Below are positions 1 through 6,598 of a stretch of DNA of 7,503 nucleotides, piece after piece (position 1 is the first letter of the stretch; the number at the start of each line of letters is the position of its first letter). This DNA comes from an uncultured Rikenellaceae bacterium (GTDB taxonomy: Bacteria > Bacteroidota > Bacteroidia > Bacteroidales > Rikenellaceae), in NCBI GenBank assembly GCA_947054185.1, contig CAMRVW010000101.1, positions 1 through 7,503 on the forward strand. The letters run 5' to 3'. The position numbers and the translations under genes were made by a program. The notes below the pieces were generated by a model. That model did not search any database and was not told the origin of the DNA. It saw only the letters and a list, made by a program, of their open reading frames with translations.

Positions 1-12
1 AGGTCGGCCCAC

Positions 13-51
13 AAAAAACAAATTGCCGCGCCAGACACCCCGGCACGGCAA
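13..51 (-). terminator. Intrinsic terminator after FISUMP-type fragment A
   Basis: Read on the minus strand, a 12-bp stem (plus 40-51 against 23-34, two G-U wobbles, loop 35-39) is followed by a T-rich tract of six T, preceded by TTTG (plus 13-22). It starts 11 bases after the TAA of fragment A. Stem, loop and U-tract are what a Rho-independent terminator needs, which suggests that fragment A is the true 3' end of a former or present transcription unit. Confidence 0.75.
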
Positions 52-61
52 AACCATTTTC

Positions 62-331
62 TTAAAAATAAAAAATCAGGGTCGTAAATTCTTGGCGGAC
101 ACAACGCACGCTAAGACCGTTAGTCTTATAGTTGCCATTGTTCACGTTCAAATCACTGCTGTTGAAGTACAGGTTGTACGCGTTGCTAGAATCGTACGCA
201 ACTGACGACCAATAGCGCCCATCTGTACCCGCGTTGTTCAACGAACCGTCCGAGTTGTTGCGCCTTCCGACAGCGGGAAACTCCAAAACGGGAATCTAAG
301 TCAAGCAGGTGTTTACAAAAAGCAGTGCAAG
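62..331 (-). pseudogene. C-terminal fragment A of a FISUMP / C-type-lectin-fold protein
   Basis: Only the C-terminal end of a protein is present: LEFPAVG, a variable stretch, YWSSVAYDSSNAYNL, another variable stretch, NGLSVRCVRQEF, then TTLIFYF and a TAA stop (plus 62-64). The FPAxG, YWSS and NG-SVRCVR signature is that of FISUMP domains, which adopt or resemble the lectin fold used by many variable surface proteins. The frame is broken just upstream: an in-frame TAG stands where fragment B has CGG, although the codons before it (LA-L--VNTCL) still match B. No credible start codon exists; TTG at 284-286 would give about 74 residues. It is the left copy of a direct repeat (75-331 against 474-730). 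It could be a decayed paralogue, a silent donor cassette or a remote variable region. The family is fairly sure; the role is unknown. Confidence 0.6.
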
Positions 332-466
332 GCATACGAATCACACGGCCATTCTTTCGACTAAGAAGGCAAAGCCTCCCCAGTAACCTGCTGAATTTAC
401 GGGGCACTCTCGGGAAGCTGTCCTGAAAAGGCTTGCCGCCCGACCCTCGCCACAACCCTGATTTTA

Positions 467-734
467 TCAAAACACCAGCGTCGCAAATTCTTGGCGGACA
501 CAACGCACGCTAAGACCGTTCCGCTTATTCCAGTTATTCTGCGGATTCACATTACTGCTATTGAAGTTCAGATTGTACGCGTTGTTAGAATCATACGCAA
601 CTGACGACCAATAGTTTCCGTTCTGACCCGCGTTGTTCAACGTACCGGACGTATTGTTGCGGTAACCGACAGCGGGAAACTCCAAAACGGGAATCCGAAG
701 CAAGCAGGTGTTTACATTAAGCCGCGCAAGATAG
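467..734 (-). pseudogene. C-terminal fragment B of a FISUMP / C-type-lectin-fold protein
   Basis: This is a second copy of the same domain end, read from about 734 to a TGA at 467-469. It runs through VNTCLLRIPVLEFPAVG, an Asn-rich core (YRNNTSG, LNNAGQNGNYWSS, NAYNLNFNSSNVNPQNN) and NGLSVRCVRQEFATLVF. The frame is open back to a TAA near 737, but only TTG starts are available and everything upstream of the domain end is missing. It lies about 90 bp downstream of pepD on the same strand. Unlike fragment A it has no clear terminator behind it. Its variable codons are largely AAC/AAT, the codon that diversity-generating retroelement templates favour, so B looks more template-like than A. Domain family is reasonably certain; whether it is expressed is doubtful. 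Confidence 0.6.
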
Positions 735-762
735 CCTTACACTGCGATATTTTATTTTCAAA

Positions 763-776
763 TCCGGGCATCCGGA
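763..776 (-). terminator. Possible weak terminator of pepD
   Basis: A perfect 5-bp stem (763-767 with 772-776, loop GCAT) lies about 50 bases after the pepD stop. On the minus strand it is followed by TTTGAAAATAAAATA. The stem is short and the T run is only three bases, so it may be weak or not functional. If it fails, pepD transcripts would run into fragment B. Confidence 0.3.
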
Positions 777-826
777 AAAGTGAGGCTGTGTCTGCAAAAC
801 AGAGGCCGGCATGACTTTCCGTCAGC

Positions 827-2278
827 TTAGTCGGTCAACATCGACAGCAGCGTCTCCATCACTTCGGCAAACTTGGTTACGCTGGCAATGTCGAGTCGTT
901 CTGAAGGTGAGTGCACGTTTTTTATGTCGGGACCTATCGACACCATGTCGAGCCCGGGATATTTGGCCAGAAACAGGCCGCACTCCAGACCCGCATGTAT
1001 GGCCTTGACGGCGGGCGGACGTCCATAAACCTTTCTGTAAGCCTCTATGGTGGTGCGCACGATGGGCGAGTCGGCAGATGGGGCCCACCCGGGATACCCC
1101 TCGCTTTGGGTGACATCGGCACCGTAAGCCTCGAAGTGAGCCTTCATGACGGCTGCCAGCCACTCTTTCTTGCTGTCGAGAGAGCTGCGTTGAGAGGTCG
1201 ATATGACTATGCGGTCGTCTTTCATCTTCACCGATGCCAGGTTGGTGCTCGTCTCCACGAATCCCTCTATGTCCTGACTGAATGCCGCCACGCCGTTCAC
1301 GGCAGTGAATATGGCCTCGGTAAGCCTGTAACCGACATCTGTTGTCAACGCTTCGCCCGATGCCCGACCCGTCACTGTCATCTCTATGGCAAGCGACGGC
1401 TCGGTCTTGTGATACTCGTTGCGAGCGGCATGGGCTATGCGACGCACCATGGCCTCTATGTCAGGGCATGCCGACGATATCACAGCCACCTCGGCCATCG
1501 CCTCGCGAGGGATGGCATTGCGCAGATTGCCGCCCTCTATGCGTGTTATCCATAAAGGGGTGACCTCTAGCATGGAGTGCATCACGCGGGATAGCAACAT
1601 GTTGGCGTTGGCAAGGTGCGAGTTGATGTTGTCGCCCGAGTGTCCGCCTTGAAGACCGCTCACGCGTATGGTCACGGCGGTGAGGTTGTCGGGCACCACC
1701 ACGCGCTCGGCCTTGAACGAGGCCACGGTGTCTATGCCGCCGGCACACCCTATGAACACCTGCTCTTCATCTTCCGAGTCGAGGTTTATAAGACGCGGCG
1801 CCGTGAGCATATCTTTGCCCAGACCGAAAGCGCCCGTCAGCCCCCTCTCTTCGTCGACGGTAAAAAGAGCCTCTATGGGAGGATGGCTCATGGTGTGAGA
1901 GTCCAAAACATAGAGGGCCACGGCCATGCCTATGCCGCAGTCGGCCCCTAAAGACGTGCCTTTCGAGAGCACGTAACCGCCGTCGACATAGGCAGGTATG
2001 GGGTCATGCTCAAAGTCTGTATCCACGCCGGAATCTTTCTCGCAAACCATGTCGACATGGCTCTGGAGGGCTATCGGCGTGGTGGCGGTGCTGTTTTGCG
2101 CTCCTTTGACTATCAGCAGGTTGCCCGCCTTGTCGAAGCGGTGTTCGAGTCCGCGCTCTTGGGCGAACCGGGCCAGCCACCCGGTTATCTCCTGCTCGTG
2201 TCCGGAGGGACGCGGTATGCGTGTTATCTGTTCGAAAAAGCCCCACAGAGGGGCGGGGTTGAGTTCCGATATCTTCAT
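827..2278 (-). CDS. pepD: Aminoacyl-histidine dipeptidase (peptidase D, M20 family)
   Basis: A cytosolic metallopeptidase that splits Xaa-His dipeptides such as carnosine, and other dipeptides, for amino-acid recovery. The 483 residues match the usual full length of bacterial PepD (about 485). Landmarks in order: RIPRPSGHE near 20-28; the first zinc/catalytic block LQSHVDM with H74 and D76; GADCGIGMA with D113 as likely bridging ligand; DEERGLTGA with E143/E144 as general base and ligand; LDSEDE at 166-171; the dimerisation (lid) domain from about 200, opening near GLQGGHSGDN; HAGLECGLF at 428-436; and VHSPSERL with final zinc ligand H456. All expected ligands are present. There is no signal peptide. 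The ATG at 2278 is preceded by CGACACC, with no Shine-Dalgarno sequence, as is usual in Bacteroidota. A terminator hairpin sits in the 73-bp gap upstream, so its transcription is probably partly or wholly separate from the phosphatase operon. Confidence 0.95.
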   Translation of the reverse strand: MKISELNPAPLWGFFEQITRIPRPSGHEQEITGWLARFAQERGLEHRFDKAGNLLIVKGAQNSTATTPIALQSHVDMVCEKDSGVDTDFEHDPIPAYVDGGYVLSKGTSLGADCGIGMAVALYVLDSHTMSHPPIEALFTVDEERGLTGAFGLGKDMLTAPRLINLDSEDEEQVFIGCAGGIDTVASFKAERVVVPDNLTAVTIRVSGLQGGHSGDNINSHLANANMLLSRVMHSMLEVTPLWITRIEGGNLRNAIPREAMAEVAVISSACPDIEAMVRRIAHAARNEYHKTEPSLAIEMTVTGRASGEALTTDVGYRLTEAIFTAVNGVAAFSQDIEGFVETSTNLASVKMKDDRIVISTSQRSSLDSKKEWLAAVMKAHFEAYGADVTQSEGYPGWAPSADSPIVRTTIEAYRKVYGRPPAVKAIHAGLECGLFLAKYPGLDMVSIGPDIKNVHSPSERLDIASVTKFAEVMETLLSMLTD

Positions 2279-2302
2279 GGTGTCGGTTGTAAGACGTTAT
2301 GT

Positions 2303-2332
2303 AAAAACCGGCAAGAGCACCGCCCCTGCCGG
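2303..2332 (-). terminator. Intrinsic terminator between alkaline phosphatase and pepD
   Basis: On the minus strand an 11-bp stem (2322-2332 with 2308-2318, two G-U wobbles, loop GGT) is followed at once by TTTTT (2303-2307). It begins 19 bases after the alkaline phosphatase stop and ends 24 bases before the pepD start codon. It should end the three-gene operon; because of its place it could also act as an attenuator in the pepD leader. Confidence 0.8.
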
Positions 2333-2351
2333 CAATAATCAGAGTGAGAGA

Positions 2352-3680
2352 CTATCGCGGGTTGATGATGCTGCGAAGAGTTCGGGGTATGTCAATGTTG
2401 TCGATCATGCCACCGAGATGCTCAAGACCGTCGCCCGCCGCCAACACTATCACCGGTGCCGCCGAGTGCGAACCTGAAGTCCATCCCAGACCTGCGGCGG
2501 TGCTCACAAGCGACAACGCCCTGTCGACAGCCGAGCTTCTGCTTTTGTCATACAGTTTTTCTAACTGTGCCCACTCTTTGTCGCTCACGGGTACGGCGCC
2601 GCCAAGACTCCAGCGCTCCTCCAATATCTTGCGGGCCTCGCACCACGATGTCTTTTTGGTAAGCAATTTCTTGACCGCCTCGCCTGAGCTCTCTATGTCA
2701 GACAACACACCTATGTTCATGGTATAACCCATCTTGCGGTTGCCGAGGGCGAAACCGCCTGTCTCGTGGTCGGCAGTCACTATTATAAGGGTCTCGCCGG
2801 GATGTTTCTTGTAAAAACTGTAAGCCTCGGCGATGGCGTTATCGAAGTCTGTCACCTCCTCTATGGCTGCGGCGGCATCGTTGGAGTGGCATGCCCAGTC
2901 TATCTGTCCCCCCTCGGCCATGAGGAAGAAGCCTTTGTCGCCGCCGCGCTTTTTGAGATAACTTATCGATGCGCGCACCATGTCGGCCAACGTCATGTCG
3001 TCGGGGGTACGGTCTATGGCAAGTGCCAGCGATGATGCAGAGGCGCCGTCACGCTCGGTGAGCACCACGGGCGACTTGGCCGAAGGGAGCTTTTTGAGAC
3101 CGTCGCGCCCTTTGAGACGCACATAACCGGCCTTCTCATATTCGCGATATGCATCCACGTCGTCCACGACAGGGTTGAGCAGACCGGCGCCGCCATAGAG
3201 GTCGAACGATGCCGCAATGCCGTCGAGGGCTATATTGTGGTATTGGTTGCGGTGGGGACGATGGGCATAAAAGGCGGCAGGGGTGGCGTGGTCTATGCTC
3301 ACCGAGGTTATCAGACCAACGGCCTTGCCTGTGTGTTTGGCATCGACGGCGATGCTGTAAACGGCGGCGCTGTCGGGCGTCATGCCTATCATGCCTGTGG
3401 CGGTCTTGTTGCCGGTGGCAAGGGCTGTGCCGGCGGCAGCGCTATCGGTGATGTAACTGTCGGAGCAATAGGTTGTTGAAAGGCCTTTGATGGGCAGCGA
3501 AAACATGGCAAGACGTTCGTTGCCGTAAAACCCTTTTTTGTTGGCGCGGTAATGCTCGGTGGCCGTAAGCAGGGGTATGCCCATGCCGTCGCCTATGAAA
3601 TAGAAGACATATTTGGGTTGCACGGCCCACAGAGAGGCTGACGAAAGACACAGAAAGAGTGTCAGAAGATATTTTCTCAT
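2352..3680 (-). CDS. Secreted PhoA-type alkaline phosphatase
   Basis: A periplasmic zinc/magnesium phosphomonoesterase that releases inorganic phosphate from organic esters. Residues 1-19 form a signal peptide (MRKYLL, a hydrophobic core, then SLWA with cleavage likely after A19). Visible active-site blocks: FIGDGMG with metal ligand D31; TDSAAAGTALATGNKT with nucleophile S80; DHATPAAFYAH with H131 and T133; MAEGGQIDWACHSND with E256, D261 and H265; TADHETGG with D304 and H305; and GSHSAAPV with final zinc ligand H405. The set is complete and 442 residues is a normal length. The start ATG overlaps the stop of the PAP2 gene as ATGA, indicating translational coupling. Its place behind an LtaS-like transferase and a PAP2 enzyme suggests a role in recycling envelope phosphate, though it may act broadly. 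Substrate cannot be read from sequence. Confidence 0.95.
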   Translation of the reverse strand: MRKYLLTLFLCLSSASLWAVQPKYVFYFIGDGMGIPLLTATEHYRANKKGFYGNERLAMFSLPIKGLSTTYCSDSYITDSAAAGTALATGNKTATGMIGMTPDSAAVYSIAVDAKHTGKAVGLITSVSIDHATPAAFYAHRPHRNQYHNIALDGIAASFDLYGGAGLLNPVVDDVDAYREYEKAGYVRLKGRDGLKKLPSAKSPVVLTERDGASASSLALAIDRTPDDMTLADMVRASISYLKKRGGDKGFFLMAEGGQIDWACHSNDAAAAIEEVTDFDNAIAEAYSFYKKHPGETLIIVTADHETGGFALGNRKMGYTMNIGVLSDIESSGEAVKKLLTKKTSWCEARKILEERWSLGGAVPVSDKEWAQLEKLYDKSRSSAVDRALSLVSTAAGLGWTSGSHSAAPVIVLAAGDGLEHLGGMIDNIDIPRTLRSIINPR

Positions 3681-4252
3681 CGTTTGAAAAGTTTAGGTGT
3701 AATCAAATTCATCGTCTTGTAACAGAGCCACCCGAACGACAGTCCCGTGATGGTGCCGAAAAATATGTCGGCCGGGTAATGCGCTCCCAGGTATATGCGG
3801 CTGTAACATATCGCCGCCGACAAAAGCATCACCGTTACGGTGTACCATTTCCGACGTATCACCAGTGCCGTGAAGAGCGACACCCCGAAGCTGTTGGCCG
3901 CATGCGACGACACGGTGCCGTAAAGACCGCCGCGGTATCCGTACACCGTGTGCACCAGCCCGTCGAGCAATGGTTCGTGGGTGGGCCGCAGCTTGGGCAG
4001 CGCATATTTGAAGGTGGTCGATATGCGGTCGGAGAGCAACACCACCAAAGCTATGAAGAAGATGGCGGCAAAGAAGCATCGTTTGTCGTCATAACGCCGC
4101 CACATCAGCCACAGGGCCACCACACCCACGGGCACAAGGGCAAACTTGCTCGACAGTGCCCACATAATGGCATCTGTAAATGTGCCGCCGTCGCCATTCA
4201 AGGCAAGAAAGAGGGTGCGGTCTATATCAAGGAATTTTTCTGCGAATGTCAT
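3677..4252 (-). CDS. PAP2-family membrane lipid phosphatase
   Basis: An integral inner-membrane phosphatase of 191 residues acting on lipid phosphates or pyrophosphates (undecaprenyl pyrophosphate, phosphatidate-type lipids or lipid A phosphate are the family's usual substrates). All three signature blocks are visible: KYALPKLRP (K82, R89, P90) as KX6RP; TVSSHAANS (H117), the variant of PSGH often seen in Bacteroidota; and SRIYLGAHYPAD (R152, H158, D162) with nucleophile H158. Hydrophobic spans near 34-51, 58-75, 119-133, 136-150 and 163-178 fit the family topology. The chosen ATG is the only usual start between an upstream in-frame TAA and the conserved region; it lacks a Shine-Dalgarno sequence. 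The stop overlaps the next start by four bases. The 154 bp separating it from the upstream transferase contain no terminator. Whether it is BacA-like, LpxE-like or PgpB-like cannot be decided from the motifs alone. Confidence 0.92.
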   Translation of the reverse strand: MTFAEKFLDIDRTLFLALNGDGGTFTDAIMWALSSKFALVPVGVVALWLMWRRYDDKRCFFAAIFFIALVVLLSDRISTTFKYALPKLRPTHEPLLDGLVHTVYGYRGGLYGTVSSHAANSFGVSLFTALVIRRKWYTVTVMLLSAAICYSRIYLGAHYPADIFFGTITGLSFGWLCYKTMNLITPKLFKR

Positions 4253-4406
4253 GGTGCTGTCGCTTGTGTTTTTGCTGTTTCTCTCTTTTGTCGTTTCCGG
4301 CGAGCCTGCCTCTTGTCTTTTGTTGGCCGGCCTTTGCCTTTTGACAGGTCTCCCCGGTTATCTTCGGCCTGACAGGAGCAGGCGCACTGCTCACAGACGC
4401 CGTAAG

Positions 4407-6386
4407 TCAAGGTTCCGCAACGGCGCCTGCACCCCTCTCTTGCGGTCTGAACGCCCTGTCGGCCACAGTGTGGTAATATTGTTGTATGTATGCCTCGAAG
4501 AAGCGCACACGGGCAGGGTCGGCTCTCTCTTTTATGTCGTGCTCTTTGGCTGGGTCGCTGTCAAGGTCATAGAGGGCGGTAAGGCCGTTTTCAGAGAGGC
4601 GATAGAACAGACCCCCCTCCACCACCCCGAACGAGCCGTCGAAGTAACCCGCCGCAAAGCCCTTTTCCGAAGAGTCGAACATATCGTTGCCGAAGGCCGT
4701 CACCGAGCCGTCGTAACCCAACATGGCCAAGAGGGTGGGCATGATGTCGAGCTGCGAGACGGTCTTGTCTATGCGCCCCTTAAGGCCTGCCGACGGCATA
4801 TAGAAAAATATGGGTATGCGGTGGTTATAGGGTGCGCTCAACAGGCGGGCATCTTCGGCCCCGGAGCCGTGGTCGGCCATCATGATAAAGAGGGTGTTTG
4901 CAAACCACGGCTTTGTCGACGCCTCGCGGAAGAACTCCCTCAGGGCATGGTCGGTATATCGCATCACCTTATGTATGGGCAAGGCCCCCTCTTCAAAGCG
5001 CCCCTCCATGTGGGGAGGCACCTTGAAAGGCTCGTGTGACGACAGTGTGAATATGGTGGACATGAACGGGCGAGGCATGGCGTCGAGTCTGTCGAGAACG
5101 AACGGCAGGAACTTATCGTCCCAGATGCCCCACTTGCCGTCGAAGTCGCCGCCACCGTAAACCTTGGCGTAATCTTCCCGCGAGACGAACTGCTGCACCC
5201 CCGCCATCTTGCCGAACGCCACAAAGCTCATGGACTCGCGCGAGGCCCCGTGCATGAATGAGGTGGCGTAACCCTTGTCGGCCAATATCTCGGGGAGAGC
5301 GTAATAGTCGGCCTGTGACTGGGGCAGACGCAGGAAGTTTTTGTTATATGACGGGATGGAGGCCCACACGGCAGGCATGGCGTCTATGCTTTTGATGCCG
5401 CCCTGGTATGCGTCGGTAAAGAGCAGACCCTCGTGAAAGAGCGAGTCGAGAAAAGGGGTGTAACTCTCTTGCGATGGTTTGAAAAGCGGGTTGAGCGATT
5501 TGATGTGAGGGCTGCCGAAGCTCTCAAGCATAATTATCACCACGTTGCAATCCTCTGGCAGGCGGGGGCGGGAAACACCGTCACCTCCACAGATGCGGCG
5601 CAAGGGCACATAGGTGCTGTCTGCCTCCTGCCGGCTCATATATGTCACCCCGTGGAGCTTGTTGCCCCATGTGCGTATGACGCAGAAAGGGTTGCTCAGC
5701 ACCACTTGCGACATTTCGGGACGCACGAACAAGGCCGCATCGCTGACATTGACAGGATAGGCGTCGGCCCCCGTGCGGTAACCACGTATGCCTATCACGG
5801 CAAAGGTGACCATAGCCGCCAGCCACACCGTGCGCACCGCATAACGAAGCCCCTTTTGCGCAAGGATATGGTTGCCGCCACGATATCGCAAAAGCCTGAA
5901 GCATGTCAGATAAAGCAGCGTGACCAAAGACACCCACAGCAGAGTGCCTTGCCAATAGTCGACGAACATAGACCCCAGCAACGTGCCGCCCGTGGGCTCG
6001 CCGAGGTAATGTATGTCGTCCGAGACTATGCGTGACAGCTTATATGGGAAATAGAAGATGTCGGCAATGTTTACCAACAGCCCCACCGCATTGACGACCA
6101 TGAAACCCACCGATATCACCCGCTGCCAAACGGGACGCTCGACTCTGTCGAACGGCAGCAACCACATCACGATAAACGGCAGATTGATATAGAATATCGA
6201 CCCCGAGTCGAACACAAACGACGCTTTGACTATCTGCCCCCATTCATCCCATCTGGCAGCCCCTATGATGGAGCGGTTATGGCAATAGAACACCACCCGA
6301 CACAAAGCGTATGTCAGAAACAGAAAAAAAAGCCGCCCCGACAGCACCGGCATTCTGGTATGCAAAAGTCTCTTCAAAAACCACAT
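4407..6386 (-). CDS. LtaS/sulfatase-family membrane phosphotransferase
   Basis: A membrane-anchored alkaline-phosphatase-superfamily enzyme (659 residues) resembling lipoteichoic acid synthase and periplasmic phosphoglycerol or phosphoethanolamine transferases. About five N-terminal membrane spans are seen near 16-36, 63-79, 90-112, 147-165 and 184-201, then an extracytoplasmic sulfatase domain from about 279. Metal and active-site blocks: VVIIMLESFG with E288; GGIKSIDAMPAV with S333 where LtaS carries its catalytic Thr; TLSSHEPF with H451; and MMADHGSG with D504 and H505. The nucleophile as Ser rather than Thr is my alignment by eye. Gram-negative Bacteroidota make no lipoteichoic acid, so the acceptor is more likely a glycan, lipid or lipid A head group. 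It leads the operon with PAP2 and alkaline phosphatase, which fits use of a phospholipid donor and later phosphate recovery. The start ATG has AAGGAG five bases upstream. Confidence 0.9.
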   Translation of the reverse strand: MWFLKRLLHTRMPVLSGRLFFLFLTYALCRVVFYCHNRSIIGAARWDEWGQIVKASFVFDSGSIFYINLPFIVMWLLPFDRVERPVWQRVISVGFMVVNAVGLLVNIADIFYFPYKLSRIVSDDIHYLGEPTGGTLLGSMFVDYWQGTLLWVSLVTLLYLTCFRLLRYRGGNHILAQKGLRYAVRTVWLAAMVTFAVIGIRGYRTGADAYPVNVSDAALFVRPEMSQVVLSNPFCVIRTWGNKLHGVTYMSRQEADSTYVPLRRICGGDGVSRPRLPEDCNVVIIMLESFGSPHIKSLNPLFKPSQESYTPFLDSLFHEGLLFTDAYQGGIKSIDAMPAVWASIPSYNKNFLRLPQSQADYYALPEILADKGYATSFMHGASRESMSFVAFGKMAGVQQFVSREDYAKVYGGGDFDGKWGIWDDKFLPFVLDRLDAMPRPFMSTIFTLSSHEPFKVPPHMEGRFEEGALPIHKVMRYTDHALREFFREASTKPWFANTLFIMMADHGSGAEDARLLSAPYNHRIPIFFYMPSAGLKGRIDKTVSQLDIMPTLLAMLGYDGSVTAFGNDMFDSSEKGFAAGYFDGSFGVVEGGLFYRLSENGLTALYDLDSDPAKEHDIKERADPARVRFFEAYIQQYYHTVADRAFRPQERGAGAVAEP

Positions 6387-6391
6387 GTCTT

Positions 6392-6397
6392 CTCCTT
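6392..6397 (-). promoter_or_regulatory. Strong Shine-Dalgarno site of the LtaS-like gene
   Basis: On the minus strand AAGGAG lies five bases before the ATG at 6386. It fixes the start codon and is notable because the other three genes here lack such a site, suggesting efficient translation of the operon's first gene. Confidence 0.65.
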
Positions 6398-6406
6398 GTT
6401 ATGCCA

Positions 6407-6435
6407 CAAAGATAAACATTTGTCGGCAAAGACAA
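6407..6435 (-). promoter_or_regulatory. Bacteroidota-type promoter of the phosphotransferase operon
   Basis: On the minus strand TATCTTTG (plus 6407-6414) matches the -7 consensus TAnnTTTG. A TTG (plus 6433-6435) 18 bases further upstream fits the -33 element, whose usual spacing is about 19-21. Transcription would begin near 6400, giving a leader of roughly 15 bases that just contains the ribosome binding site. Confidence 0.55.
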
Positions 6436-6463
6436 CGCATGTCGTGCAAAGGCGCCGGTTATC

Positions 6464-6526
6464 GGTTTGCTGACAGTGCCGTTTATTTTGCGGGCACTGC
6501 CTCTTTTATGGTTTGCTGGCACTGCC
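6464..6526. repeat. Short direct and inverted repeats upstream of the operon promoter
   Basis: A 17-base unit beginning GGTTTGCTG recurs at 6464-6480 and 6510-6526 with two mismatches, 46 bp apart. Between them GGCACTG (6493-6499) is the exact inverse of CAGTGCC (6474-6480), and GGCACTGCC occurs twice. It lies about 30 bp upstream of the putative -33 box, so it could be a regulator site; equally it may be degenerate repeat sequence. Confidence 0.4.
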
Positions 6527-6547
6527 TCCGGCGGCCCTTCCGGGGGA

Positions 6548-6562
6548 GGGGTCACGGACCCC
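6548..6562. repeat. Perfect 6-bp hairpin GGGGTC-ACG-GACCCC
   Basis: Stem 6548-6553 with 6557-6562, loop ACG. Neither flank carries a convincing T-run, so it is not an obvious terminator. It has the same plan as the hairpin at 7452-7466, with a compensated change at the third stem pair. Confidence 0.5.
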
Positions 6563-6598
6563 GATTTGAGATTTTTGAGGAACAACTAAGGAGGAAGT

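Noticed and set aside
186..503. Minus-strand frame of 105 codons spanning fragment A and the A/B spacer
   Set aside because: It runs in a different frame from the FISUMP domain, has no recognisable motif and crosses the repeat border.
62..734. A complete diversity-generating retroelement
   Set aside because: No reverse transcriptase, accessory protein or clear template is in the window, and 15 of 38 differences do not involve adenine; only variable-region-like fragments can be claimed.
911..1555. Plus-strand open frame of 214 codons opposite pepD
   Set aside because: It lies wholly antisense to a pepD gene with all catalytic residues; its protein has no recognisable domain and is typical of antisense frames in GC-rich genes.
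4376..4392. Hairpin GAGCAG-GCGCA-CTGCTC as terminator of the LtaS-like gene
   Set aside because: Perfect 6-bp stem, but the minus-strand bases after it are not T-rich, so termination inside the operon is not supported.
3659..5039. Plus-strand open frames of 237 and 297 codons opposite PAP2 and the LtaS-like gene
   Set aside because: Antisense to well-supported genes, compositionally odd (rich in His, Arg and Cys) and without domain signatures.
6588..6594. Perfect AAGGAGG Shine-Dalgarno-like sequence on the plus strand
   Set aside because: No ATG, GTG or TTG start follows at a usable distance with an open frame; the hairpin starts at once.
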